Part shown: in pieces, positions 53,235-63,042 of the stretch | How the letters are laid out: every line of letters starts with the position of its first letter | Position numbering within the stretch: the stretch's first letter is position 1 | From: Ancylobacter pratisalsi | GTDB taxonomy: Bacteria > Pseudomonadota > Alphaproteobacteria > Rhizobiales > Xanthobacteraceae | NCBI RefSeq assembly: GCF_010669125.1 | Contig: NZ_CP048630.1 | Coordinates: 2,182,001-2,246,000, forward strand | Direction: 5' to 3' | DNA: 64,000 bases | Notes under the pieces: generated by a model | The model's input: only the letters and a program-made list of their open reading frames with translations | What the model was told of the DNA's origin: nothing | Databases searched by the model: none | Translations under genes and position numbers: made by a program

Positions 53235-53894
53235 TTGGTTCGTTTTGAGAATGTCGGCCTGCGCTACGGCATGGGGCCGGAGGTGCTGCGCGACGTCACC
53301 TTCGGCATACCGCCGCACTCCTTCCAGTTTCTCACCGGCCCGTCCGGTGCGGGCAAGACCAGCTTGCTCAGGCTGATGTTCCTGTCGCTGCGGCCCACGC
53401 GCGGCCTGATCAACATCTTCGGCCGTGATGCCGCCAAACTCGGGCCCGATGAAACGGCGGCGATGCGCCGGCGCATCGGCATCGTGTTTCAGGATTTCCG
53501 CTTGCTCGACCACCTCACTACCTATGAGAATGTTGCCTTGCCGCTTCGTGTGCAGGAGCGCGAGGAGGCGAGCTACCGGGCCGAGGTGCGCGAGTTGTTG
53601 CAGTGGGTCGGACTGGGTGAGCGCATGCATGTGCTTCCCCCCGTGCTGTCGGGCGGTGAGAAGCAGCGCGCGGCGATCGCGCGCGCGCTCATCAGCCGGC
53701 CGGAGATCCTGCTCGCGGACGAGCCCACCGGCAACGTCGATCCTGGCCTCGCCCGCCGGCTGATGCGGCTGTTTCTCGAATTGCACAAGAGCGGCACCTC
53801 GGTGCTGATCGCCACGCACGACATCGCGCTTATGGACCAGTTCGACGCCCGTCGGCTCGTGATCCACCAGGGACGGCTGACCGTCTATGACTGA
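53235..53894 (+). CDS. ftsE: Cell-division ATP-binding protein FtsE
   Basis: A 219-residue ABC ATPase of family length. It begins VRFENVGLRYGMGPEVL; Walker A is GPSGAGKTSLLR, then the Q-loop VFQDFRLLDHLT, signature LSGGEKQRAAIARAL, Walker B ILLADEPTGNVD and the H-loop ATHD. With FtsX it controls septal peptidoglycan hydrolases through periplasmic partners such as EnvC, also encoded in this window. The start is a TTG at 53235, chosen from family alignment and the tandem GGGGA site. ftsX overlaps its end by 8 bp. Confidence 0.95.
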   Translation: MVRFENVGLRYGMGPEVLRDVTFGIPPHSFQFLTGPSGAGKTSLLRLMFLSLRPTRGLINIFGRDAAKLGPDETAAMRRRIGIVFQDFRLLDHLTTYENVALPLRVQEREEASYRAEVRELLQWVGLGERMHVLPPVLSGGEKQRAAIARALISRPEILLADEPTGNVDPGLARRLMRLFLELHKSGTSVLIATHDIALMDQFDARRLVIHQGRLTVYD

Positions 53895-54879
53895 CGCCAC
53901 ATCCACCTCGCCCGGCCCTTCGCCGCTCCAGGCGCTCCGGCTTCGTCTTCGGCGCGGGACCGGCGACGCGCAGCCGGGTGATCATCCGCGCACCGGCCGC
54001 TCCATCGTTCCGCGCGCCAGTGTCACCGGCAACGCGCTGGCCGCGGTGGTCGCGATCATGACCTTCCTGGCCGGTATCACCATCGGCAGCGTCGCCGTGG
54101 TACGCACGGTGGCGGCGGACTGGACCTCGGACATCGCCCGCGAGACCACGATCGAGATCAAGCCGGGCGACGCGCTGGACATCCAGGCCGCGCTGACGCG
54201 CGCGGTGCAGCTCGCCAAGGCGACGCCCGGCATTGCCGACGCCCGCGCATTGGACGAGCGCGAGACCGCCTCGCTGCTGGAACCCTGGCTGGGCGCGGGG
54301 CTCGACGTGTCGAACCTGCCCGTGCCCCGGCTGATCGTGGTCACGCTGGCCTCCGACGCCGATGCGCAGACCCTCGCCGCCCTGCGCGCGGGCCTTGCCC
54401 GGCAGGTGCCGTCGGCCAGCCTCGATGACCACAGGCAATGGACCGAGCGCCTTGCCGCCACCGCGCGCTCGGTCGTGGTGGTAGGCCTGGCGGTACTGGC
54501 GCTGGTGGCGGCGGCAACGGTGCTGTGCGTCGTGTTCGCGACGCGGGCGGCGGTGGACGCGGCGCGTGGCATTGTCGAGGTGCTGCATTTCGTCGGCGCG
54601 CGCGACACCTTCATCGCCCAGGAATTCCAGCATCATTTCCTCGCCATCGGCCTCAAGGGCGGCGCCCTTGGCGGCGGCGCGGCGATGGCGCTGTTCTTCC
54701 TCGGTTCGACCCTGCCGGGCTGGCTCGGGATCAACGATCCGGTGGACACGCTGGTGGGCGCCATGCGTCTGGACGGGCACGGCTATGGCGGAATTCTGGG
54801 CGTGTCGGTCCTGGTCGCGCTGGTTACGGCCGTAACCTCGCGGGTGACGGTTTTCCGCACCCTGCGCGGCATCACCTAG
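53887..54879 (+). CDS. ftsX: Cell-division ABC transporter permease FtsX
   Basis: A 330-residue FtsX-type permease with a basic ~40-residue cytoplasmic N-terminus. TM1 is near residues 46-68, a periplasmic loop covers ~70-190, and three more helices fall near 200-222, 255-278 and 300-322 (GGILGVSVLVALVTAVTSR). It has no MacB-like large extracellular domain. It overlaps ftsE by 8 bp, so the complex subunits are coupled. It relays FtsE ATP hydrolysis to periplasmic amidase activators. Confidence 0.93.
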   Translation: MTDATSTSPGPSPLQALRLRLRRGTGDAQPGDHPRTGRSIVPRASVTGNALAAVVAIMTFLAGITIGSVAVVRTVAADWTSDIARETTIEIKPGDALDIQAALTRAVQLAKATPGIADARALDERETASLLEPWLGAGLDVSNLPVPRLIVVTLASDADAQTLAALRAGLARQVPSASLDDHRQWTERLAATARSVVVVGLAVLALVAAATVLCVVFATRAAVDAARGIVEVLHFVGARDTFIAQEFQHHFLAIGLKGGALGGGAAMALFFLGSTLPGWLGINDPVDTLVGAMRLDGHGYGGILGVSVLVALVTAVTSRVTVFRTLRGIT

Positions 54880-54890
54880 GCGCAGCCCCC

Positions 54891-55568
54891 GTGTCCGACT
54901 TCGAACCCCCTCATCCCGCCGGTGCGGCGAGTGCCTCGCTGAACGTCATTCAGCGGCTGGTGCGCCTCGGGCTGGCGCTGATCCTTGCCGCCTTCGTCCT
55001 CGTGCTGGCGGGCTTTGCCCTGTTCGTCGTCAGCCTTCAGGGGCGTGAGGGGCAGCCGAGCCGCAGTGCCGACGGCATCGTCGTGCTGACCGGCGGGGCG
55101 GATCGCATTCCCGACGCGATCGCCCTGCTGACACAGCATCGCGGCCAGCGCCTGCTGATCACCGGCGTTCATCCCGACACCACGCTCAGCGAAATCGGCC
55201 GCACCGCCCCGGTACCGGAGGACGTGCTGAAGTGCTGCGTCGCGCTCGGACGCTCGGCGCTGAACACGCGCGGCAATGCCATTGAGACCGCGCAATGGGC
55301 GCGGGCGCGGGGCTTCCACTCGCTGCTCGTCGTCACCTCGTCCTGGCATATGCCGCGGGCGCTGGTGGAACTGCGCCGGGCGATGCCGAACATGGATCTG
55401 GTGCCCTATCCCGTGGTGGCCAGGACACCGCCGGAAGAGAACGGCCTCGCGCTGGTGGTTGCCAATGGCCGGCTGCTTTTCGTCGAATATGTGAAGTTCG
55501 TCGGCGCCTGGCTCGGGGTGCGGTCCTGGCCGGCGCTGGCGCCCGAGGGCGGCATCGAGGGAAACTGA
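54891..55568 (+). CDS. YdcF-family (DUF218/ElyC-SanA) membrane protein
   Basis: A 225-residue protein with one N-terminal transmembrane helix (~24-46) and a periplasmic DUF218 domain: DGIVVLTGGADRIPDAIALL, GQRLLITGVHPDTTLSEI, NTRGNAIETAQWARARGF and VVTSSWHMPRALVELRR. Related ElyC and SanA proteins affect envelope integrity and peptidoglycan precursor metabolism; the biochemical activity is unknown. The GTG start at 54891 lies 11 bp after ftsX, so it is probably the third gene of that operon. Confidence 0.9.
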   Translation: MSDFEPPHPAGAASASLNVIQRLVRLGLALILAAFVLVLAGFALFVVSLQGREGQPSRSADGIVVLTGGADRIPDAIALLTQHRGQRLLITGVHPDTTLSEIGRTAPVPEDVLKCCVALGRSALNTRGNAIETAQWARARGFHSLLVVTSSWHMPRALVELRRAMPNMDLVPYPVVARTPPEENGLALVVANGRLLFVEYVKFVGAWLGVRSWPALAPEGGIEGN

Positions 55569-55680
55569 GGGGCGGCGGCGTATCGCGCGGCGCGGCGTTG
55601 AACGTTGCCGCGTCGGACGGTGCGGCTTCGGCCTTTGCGGGAACAAACCGGGCGATCGCGGATTCACCTCACGAGGCGCA

Positions 55681-55713
55681 TTGACGCCATCCGTAAATGT
55701 TCTAGATTTGTTC
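55681..55713 (+). promoter_or_regulatory. Promoter with LexA-type SOS box (GTTC-N7-GTTC)
   Basis: GTTC (55699-55702), TAGATTT, GTTC (55710-55713) exactly matches the alphaproteobacterial LexA operator. It covers the -10 (TAGATT, 55703-55708), which pairs with TTGACG (55681-55686) at 16-bp spacing. The box ends 2 nt before the ATG at 55716, so the transcript would be leaderless or nearly so. Confidence 0.72.
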
Positions 55714-55715
55714 TC

Positions 55716-56042
55716 ATGATGACACATGAAATCACATGCAGCGATTCGCTGCGGGACGACGGGCCGCTCAGCGCGGCCGACGCCCTGCTGGCGCGTCGCT
55801 TCCGGCTCTGGCGCGGTCCGGACGGGCGGCGGCAGGTGTATTCGGTCTACCAGGTGGACGACGCGCCCGATTATCCGGACGCGGTCGCCATGGCGGTGCG
55901 GTCGGAAAACGGGCGCTGCGTGCCGCTCTGGTCCGGTCCCGCCGGTTCCAGGGCGCGCATCATGGCGCGGGTCCTGGGCGCGCAGGAAATTCACCTGCGC
56001 ATCCTGCCCGAGACCGATAGCGGGTCCATCGTCCCCTCCTGA
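55716..56042 (+). CDS. Small protein of unknown function behind an SOS box
   Basis: A 108-residue soluble protein I do not recognise. It starts MMTHEITCSD at 55716 (or at 55719), has an Arg/Leu-rich helix (LSAADALLARRFRLWRG), a central VYSVYQVDDAPDYPDAV segment and a final IMARVLGAQEIHLRILPE. It has no membrane segment or signal peptide. The promoter is overlapped by a LexA-type box, so DNA-damage induction is predicted. It sits after the ftsEX-ydcF operon, converging on a cyclotransferase gene, where many rhizobia have an acyltransferase gene instead. No ribosome site precedes the ATG. Confidence 0.7.
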   Translation: MMTHEITCSDSLRDDGPLSAADALLARRFRLWRGPDGRRQVYSVYQVDDAPDYPDAVAMAVRSENGRCVPLWSGPAGSRARIMARVLGAQEIHLRILPETDSGSIVPS

Positions 56043-56066
56043 AGCGGCCTGCGGGAGGAGGAGGGC

Positions 56067-56651
56067 TCACAGTCGCTGCGTCAGCCAGTCCATCTCCGTG
56101 TCCCGGATGCCGAGTTCGGCGAGGTGGCGGGCGGTGGCGTTCACATAGTCCGTGTTCGGCCCACCCACGCCATGCCCCTGGCGAATCAGATGCAGGCGCT
56201 CGTCGGGGCTGAGGCGGCCGGCATATTGGGCGTGGCCGCGATCGACCAGAAAGGTCACGGCGGAAATGCTGCGCTCGCTGCCGTCCTTCAGCCAGACCCG
56301 GCGCACCGCCTCGCGATAGATGTTCGTCACCTGCTCGCGCTCGCGCAGATAGGCCAGTGTGGCCTCCGCCTGTGCCGGCGCGACACGGTAGGCGATGCCC
56401 AGGCAGGCGCCGCCGCGGTCGAGCCCGAGCACCAGCCCCGGCTTCTCCGGCGTGCCGCGCCAGTGCACCGAGAGCACGCAGAAGGAGCGGTGGGCGCCGA
56501 TCAGCTTGCCGGTCACCCGTTCCTCGAACGCGAAGCCGGGATTCCACATCAGCGAGCCATAGCCGAAGACCCAGAGATCGCCGGGACCCGTCGCGGCGCG
56601 GCGCGAGGGGCTTTTTGCGGTTCTCTGGGGTGCGTTCTTTGTGGGGTTCAT
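56067..56651 (-). CDS. ChaC-like gamma-glutamylcyclotransferase
   Basis: A 194-residue enzyme with the cyclotransferase start LWVFGYGSLMWNPGFAFEER near residue 23 (the YGSLMW oxyanion motif), then SVHWRGTPEKPGLVLGLD and the acidic catalytic segment REREQVTNIYREAV. ChaC-type enzymes cleave glutathione or gamma-glutamyl dipeptides to 5-oxoproline. The start at 56651 is chosen where the family begins; the frame continues upstream into the DUF2125 leader without homology. It diverges from the DUF2125 gene, a common rhizobial pairing. Confidence 0.9.
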   Translation of the reverse strand: MNPTKNAPQRTAKSPSRRAATGPGDLWVFGYGSLMWNPGFAFEERVTGKLIGAHRSFCVLSVHWRGTPEKPGLVLGLDRGGACLGIAYRVAPAQAEATLAYLREREQVTNIYREAVRRVWLKDGSERSISAVTFLVDRGHAQYAGRLSPDERLHLIRQGHGVGGPNTDYVNATARHLAELGIRDTEMDWLTQRL

Positions 56652-56832
56652 GGCGAGCGGGCCGGAATCACGGTAAGGGACATCGACATCCTGCCGTCGC
56701 ATGCGGGGGCCTGCCCGCGCAAGCGGCAGGGCGCCCCAAGGTCCGTTGCGGCGGGTGCGGGCCGTGCCACATGCGCGCCGCACCGGCGGTGGATGGTGCC
56801 CGCGCCCGGTCGCGCCCCTGCTGGAGTTCCCC

Positions 56833-57960
56833 ATGAGCTTTTCCGATCCCCATGCCGAGCCGGCTTCCACTCCCGCGCAGGGCACACCCACACAGGGAAT
56901 ACCCGGTCCCGGAACACCCCTCGATCCGGCCCCGCGGCGCCGGCGCTGGCTGATCACGCTGCCGGTGGCGTTCATCGTGCTGCTGGCCATCGGCTGGTCG
57001 GGCATGTGGTTCTATGCCTCGGGCCGGGTGGGCGAGGAGGTTGATGGCTGGATCGCGGCGGAAGCTGCCCATGGCCGCATCTGGACCTGCACCAACCGCG
57101 AGCTGGGCGGCTTTCCCTTCCGCTTCGAGCTGATCTGCGATTCACCCACGCTGGCCTTTGCCGGCGCGACGGTCGGCGCGGGTTCCGGCCAGTGGACGGC
57201 GACGGCCCAGCGCGTGCATGCGGTCGCCCAGGTCTGGAATCCCGGCCACATCATCGCGGAGTTCCAGGGACCGGCCCGGCTGGTCGAGGCCTCGACCGGT
57301 CGGGAGGCGGTGGCCGACTGGTCGCTGCTCCAGCTCAGCGGCGTCGGCAGCGGCGGCCGGCCGGAGCGGGTGTCGGTGGTGGCCAAGGACTACCAGCTCT
57401 CCGCCGAGGGCACGACCGTGCTCACGGCCCGCGAGGCGGTGCTTCACGTGCGCCATCATCCCGGCGAGGCCGATAGCACGCTTGATATCGCGACCGCGGT
57501 GAAGGGCGCGAAGGGCCTGTTCGTCGGCGGCGCGGCCGTGCCCGAGATCGATGGCGAGATGCAGGCGACGGTGACCGAGGTGCCCGCTTTCCGCGCCATG
57601 ACACCGCTTGAGCGGGTCACCCAGTGGCAGCAGGCGGGCGGGCAGGTGAAGCTGCTGGAGGCACAGCTCAGCGCCGCCGGCGGCGTGATCAGCGCCAGTG
57701 GCACCTTCGGGCTCGATCCCCAGCGCCGGCTGGACGGCACGCTCGACCTGTCCGTCGCCAACGCGCCGGCCCTGTTCGGTGCGCTGTCGGGCGCCGGCCT
57801 GATGCCCGACTTCATGGTGAACCTGGCGCCGGCGATGATGGCGATGGGCTCGCCCACCACGATCGACGGCCAGCCGGCCAACAGCTTCCGCTTCGGCTTC
57901 CGTCGCGGTCAGGTCCTGCTCGGTATGATTCCGCTGGGAAAGGTCGGCCCGGTGTTCTGA
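56833..57960 (+). CDS. DUF2125-domain protein
   Basis: A 375-residue protein with one N-terminal transmembrane helix (residues ~42-64, [22 protein letters not shown]) and a large periplasmic DUF2125 region. Typical marks are [27 protein letters not shown] split over residues ~85-112 and the closing [24 protein letters not shown]. The family is restricted mainly to alphaproteobacteria and has no established function. GGAG lies 7 nt before ATG 56833. Its stop codon lies inside a long hairpin shared with the convergent edd gene. Confidence 0.9.
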   Translation: MSFSDPHAEPASTPAQGTPTQGIPGPGTPLDPAPRRRRWLITLPVAFIVLLAIGWSGMWFYASGRVGEEVDGWIAAEAAHGRIWTCTNRELGGFPFRFELICDSPTLAFAGATVGAGSGQWTATAQRVHAVAQVWNPGHIIAEFQGPARLVEASTGREAVADWSLLQLSGVGSGGRPERVSVVAKDYQLSAEGTTVLTAREAVLHVRHHPGEADSTLDIATAVKGAKGLFVGGAAVPEIDGEMQATVTEVPAFRAMTPLERVTQWQQAGGQVKLLEAQLSAAGGVISASGTFGLDPQRRLDGTLDLSVANAPALFGALSGAGLMPDFMVNLAPAMMAMGSPTTIDGQPANSFRFGFRRGQVLLGMIPLGKVGPVF

Positions 57961-57972
57961 CCGGGCCGACCT
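57941..57972. terminator. 13-bp hairpin spanning the DUF2125 stop codon
   Basis: AGGTCGGCCCGGT (57941-57953) pairs perfectly with ACCGGGCCGACCT (57960-57972) around GTTCTG. It lies between convergent genes with stops 19 bp apart, so it probably ends both transcripts. Neither side has a clear T-tract. Confidence 0.6.
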
Positions 57973-57979
57973 CCCCGGC

Positions 57980-59824
<1,845 letters not shown>

Positions 59825-59929
59825 GCTGCTCTCCTCAAGGTCTTCTTCGGCCGGCGGGCGCCGACCGGGTCGTCTGGTTCGGTGCCCCGGCGGCACCTCG
59901 GCGGTCGCAGGTTCGCTGCAGCGTCCCGG

Positions 59930-60631
59930 TCAGGGACACCAGAAGATGTCGAGCGGGCGCGGCGCGCGCAGCACCGCACGGATCGGCATCTCGGTGGCGG
60001 GGCCTTCCCCGAGCGCCTTCTCCAGTACCGGCCGCTTGGCCGGGCCTTCGATGTGCAGCGCCAGCGCGTCGGCGGCGAGCAGCACCGGCAGGGTGAGGGT
60101 GATGCGCGGCTCACCTGCATCGGGCGCGCGCATGGGAATGAGGCCCAGCGAAGCGTCGGGGTCGATCGCCTCTTCCAGATGGTCGCCACCGGGGAAGAAG
60201 GAAGCGGTGTGGCCGTCATCGCCCATGCCGAGCACGGCGCAGGCCAGCGGCCAGGCCAGATCCTCCAGCGCCTCGTTGACCGCGAACAGCCCGGCTTCCG
60301 GGGTCGGCGCGTCATTGGCGAGCGGCACGAACTTCGCCGCCGCCGCCTTGCCCTGGAGCAGGTGCTGGCGCACCAGCCGGGCATTGGAGCGATCGGAACT
60401 CTCGCGCACCCAGCGTTCGTCGACCAGCGTGATGGCGATCTTCTGCCAGGGCAGGTCGCGGGTGGAGAGCGCCTCGAAGAAGCGCGTGGGAGTGCGTCCG
60501 CCGGAAACGGCGAGGCTCGCCATGCCGTCGCGCTCAAGGCGGGCGGCAAGGGCCGCGGCGACATAATCCGCGAGGGCCGTCGCCACGGCGGCGCCGTCAG
60601 CGAGCTCGTGCAGCGTGTGGCTCACGATCAT
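59930..60631 (-). CDS. pgl: 6-phosphogluconolactonase
   Basis: A 233-residue DevB/NagB-fold lactonase that hydrolyses 6-phosphogluconolactone. Motifs are LAVSGGRTPTRFFEALS, KIAITLVDERWVRESSDRSNARLV and LGMGDDGHTASFFPG. The start is ambiguous: ATG 60631 is directly abutted by GGAG with no spacing, while the GTG two codons later (60625) has that GGAG at a proper 6-nt distance and may be the real start. It lies 173 bp after zwf and 105 bp before edd, all on one strand. Confidence 0.94.
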   Translation of the reverse strand: MIVSHTLHELADGAAVATALADYVAAALAARLERDGMASLAVSGGRTPTRFFEALSTRDLPWQKIAITLVDERWVRESSDRSNARLVRQHLLQGKAAAAKFVPLANDAPTPEAGLFAVNEALEDLAWPLACAVLGMGDDGHTASFFPGGDHLEEAIDPDASLGLIPMRAPDAGEPRITLTLPVLLAADALALHIEGPAKRPVLEKALGEGPATEMPIRAVLRAPRPLDIFWCP

Positions 60632-60804
60632 CTCCAAACCTCGGCGCGCTGGCAGGGCGCCGTTCCAGAACCAGGCGCCTGCCGCGCCGTGACAGCGTAG
60701 GCGTAGCCGCGCCGTTTCACCAATAAAGACGGTTCCCGCGGCCGCAACGGTCGCGGGAACCGGGAAGTTCATCGCCCGCCGCGCGGCACGCGCCGCGCGC
60801 CAGC

Positions 60805-62280
60805 TCAGGCGCCATCCTCCAGCCAGGTGCGCCCGTCGCGCTCGATGAGCGCGATGGCGGCGGAGGGGCCCCAGGTGCCGGCGGTGTAGGGGCGCGGCGC
60901 CTCCTTGGTGTGGCGCCAGGCATTGAGGATCGGGTCGACCCAGCGCCAGGCCGCCTCGACCTCGTCGCGCCGCATGAACAGGGTCTGGTTGCCGCGCACC
61001 ACGTCCAGCAGCAGCCGCTCATAGGCGTCCGGGTTGCGCACCTTGAACGCCTTGGCGAAGCTCATGTCGAGCGGCACATGGGTGAGGCGGATGCCGCCCG
61101 GGCCGGGGTCCTTGATCATCAGCCACAGCTTCACGCCCTCATCCGGCTGGAGCCGGATGACGAGGCGGTTCTGCTCGATGGCGCCGACCCCCTCGCCGAA
61201 CACCGAATGGGGAACGGGCCGGAAGCCGACCACGATCTCCGACACCCGCGAGGCCAGCCGCTTGCCGGTGCGCAGGTAGAACGGCACGCCGGCCCAGCGC
61301 CAGTTTTCCACTTCCGCCTTCACCGCGACGAAGGTCTCGGTCTCGCTGTGGCTCGACCCCAGCTCGTCGAGATAACCCGGCACGGCGCCGCCGGCGGAGG
61401 CCCCGGCGCGATACTGGCCGCGCACGGTGACGGCGGCCATGTTGTGGTCGTCGATCGGCTTGAGCGCGCGCAGCACCTTCAGCTTCTCGTCGCGCACCGC
61501 ATCGGCCTCGAGCGAGGCGGGGGGCTCCATCGCCACCAGGCAGAGGAGCTGGAGCATGTGGTTCTGCACCATGTCGCGCATCGCGCCGGCGGTGTCGTAA
61601 TAGCCGGCCCGCTCCTCGACGCCGAGCGCCTCGGCCACGGTGATCTGGACATGGTCGATATGGGCGTTGTTCCACAGCGGCTCGAACAGCGCGTTGGCGA
61701 AGCGCAGCGCCATCAGGTTCTGCACCGTCTCCTTACCGAGGTAATGATCGATGCGGTACACCTGATCCTCGGTGAAGATCTTGCCGACCTGCTCGTTGAG
61801 CGCGAGCGCGGAGGCGAGGTCCTTGCCGATCGGCTTTTCGATCACGACACGGCCGTTCTCGGCCAGGCCGAACTTGCCGAGCCTCTCGCAGATCGGCCCG
61901 AACAGATGCGGCGCGGTGGCGAGATAATAGACCGGCACATGGCTGGGGAGGCTCGACACCCGGTGGGCCAGCTCGGGCCAGCCGGGATCGGCATCGGCAT
62001 TGGCGGCGATGTAGGACAGCCGTCCGAGGAACCGGTCGAGCTCGGGGCCCTCCAGTTCCGCCTCGGGAACGTGGTCGACAAGCGCCTGGCGCGCGAAATT
62101 ACGGAATTCCTCGTCGCTCAGCGGGCGACGGGAGACGCCGATGATCACGGCCTCGTCGGGAATCTGCCCGTCGAGGTCGCGGTGGAACAGCGCCGGAAGA
62201 AGCTTGCGCCGCGCAAGGTCGCCGGTGGCGCCAAACACGGTGAGCACGAATGGAGCCACCGGAATCAAGCGACTGGTCAT
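60805..62280 (-). CDS. zwf: Glucose-6-phosphate 1-dehydrogenase
   Basis: A 491-residue NADP-dependent dehydrogenase that opens the Entner-Doudoroff and pentose-phosphate routes. It has the Rossmann motif FGATGDLARRKLLPALF and the active-site signature RIDHYLGKETVQNLMALRFAN, followed by EVENWRWAGVPFYLRTGKRL. The start at 62280 (MTSRLIPVAPF) has GGGAG 10 nt upstream; a longer in-frame start at 62313 is less likely. It heads the zwf-pgl-edd operon. A TTGT-N8-ACAA site about 258-273 bp upstream may be a HexR-type operator. Confidence 0.96.
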   Translation of the reverse strand: MTSRLIPVAPFVLTVFGATGDLARRKLLPALFHRDLDGQIPDEAVIIGVSRRPLSDEEFRNFARQALVDHVPEAELEGPELDRFLGRLSYIAANADADPGWPELAHRVSSLPSHVPVYYLATAPHLFGPICERLGKFGLAENGRVVIEKPIGKDLASALALNEQVGKIFTEDQVYRIDHYLGKETVQNLMALRFANALFEPLWNNAHIDHVQITVAEALGVEERAGYYDTAGAMRDMVQNHMLQLLCLVAMEPPASLEADAVRDEKLKVLRALKPIDDHNMAAVTVRGQYRAGASAGGAVPGYLDELGSSHSETETFVAVKAEVENWRWAGVPFYLRTGKRLASRVSEIVVGFRPVPHSVFGEGVGAIEQNRLVIRLQPDEGVKLWLMIKDPGPGGIRLTHVPLDMSFAKAFKVRNPDAYERLLLDVVRGNQTLFMRRDEVEAAWRWVDPILNAWRHTKEAPRPYTAGTWGPSAAIALIERDGRTWLEDGA

Positions 62281-63042
62281 GGAACAGTGTCTCCCTGCAT
62301 TCGCATCCTGCAATCCTCATGCTGGCCCGGCATCGCGGCTGGATTGCGGTGGCGCCGCCGCAGCCCGCCTCTCCTAGCAAAATCGATTCCGTGCGGCGAC
62401 CGGGTCTTTCCTTCCCGCACGATCATTCTCGCATGGCTGCGCGACCGCCCGATGATCCGGCCGCAGGAACCCGCCTGCCGGCCTTCGTCGGAACCGGAAA
62501 CAGGGTGCCGAGTCGGGTCGCGCTTCGACAAAAAAGATTGTGCACCGCAACAAAATGGCGAAATTTAGGGAGAAACAGGCGCAAATTCAGGCATCCGTAA
62601 GGGTAGCAAGTAATTGCGGGCTTCCTTTGAGCGAAGCGCCCGTGGATGGCGGACGCCAGGGAAGGCTTGAGAAGCGACCTTAGGTAAGCTCGTGCCGGCG
62701 ATAAAAAATGCGTGTTCAGGCAATGGCTTATTTAATAAGATATCTCATACACGGCATGAATTATAACGTATACCAAGACTGTTATGCCAAATACATAATT
62801 ACTGGGATGTGTAATACGGGCTGACCTTGCGTCGCACCATTGCACTTTAGAATTAGGGGGTTGGCTTAAAGCTAATCTTGGTACAACTTATTCCACGGAA
62901 TATCCGGCGGAGAGACACAAGAAAGACTGCCGGACGTCGAGGTCCTTTTCCCGGCTATTTGACCGGGGTGCGGGACCCAAAAAAAGGCCGTCGCTCAAAA
63001 GATGCGGCCATTCTCGACAACCCTTTGGGAAGGAAACGCCAG
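62281..63042. other. 762-bp noncoding region between zwf and tctC
   Basis: No gene is supported. The left 270 bp hold the zwf leader and the HexR-type site. From about 62700 to 62900 the sequence becomes markedly AT-rich, unlike anywhere else in the window. It carries the palindromes CTTATT-T-AATAAG (62727-62739) and AGATATCT (62738-62745). The right end returns to normal composition before the ribosome site GGGAAGGAAA of the next gene. Confidence 0.55.
62538..62553 (-). promoter_or_regulatory. HexR-type site upstream of zwf
   Basis: TTGT-GCACCGCA-ACAA matches TTGT-N7/8-ACAA, the consensus known for pseudomonad HexR, which represses zwf, edd and related genes and is released by 2-keto-3-deoxy-6-phosphogluconate. 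Here it lies upstream of a zwf-pgl-edd operon. No hexR gene is in the window. Confidence 0.42.
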
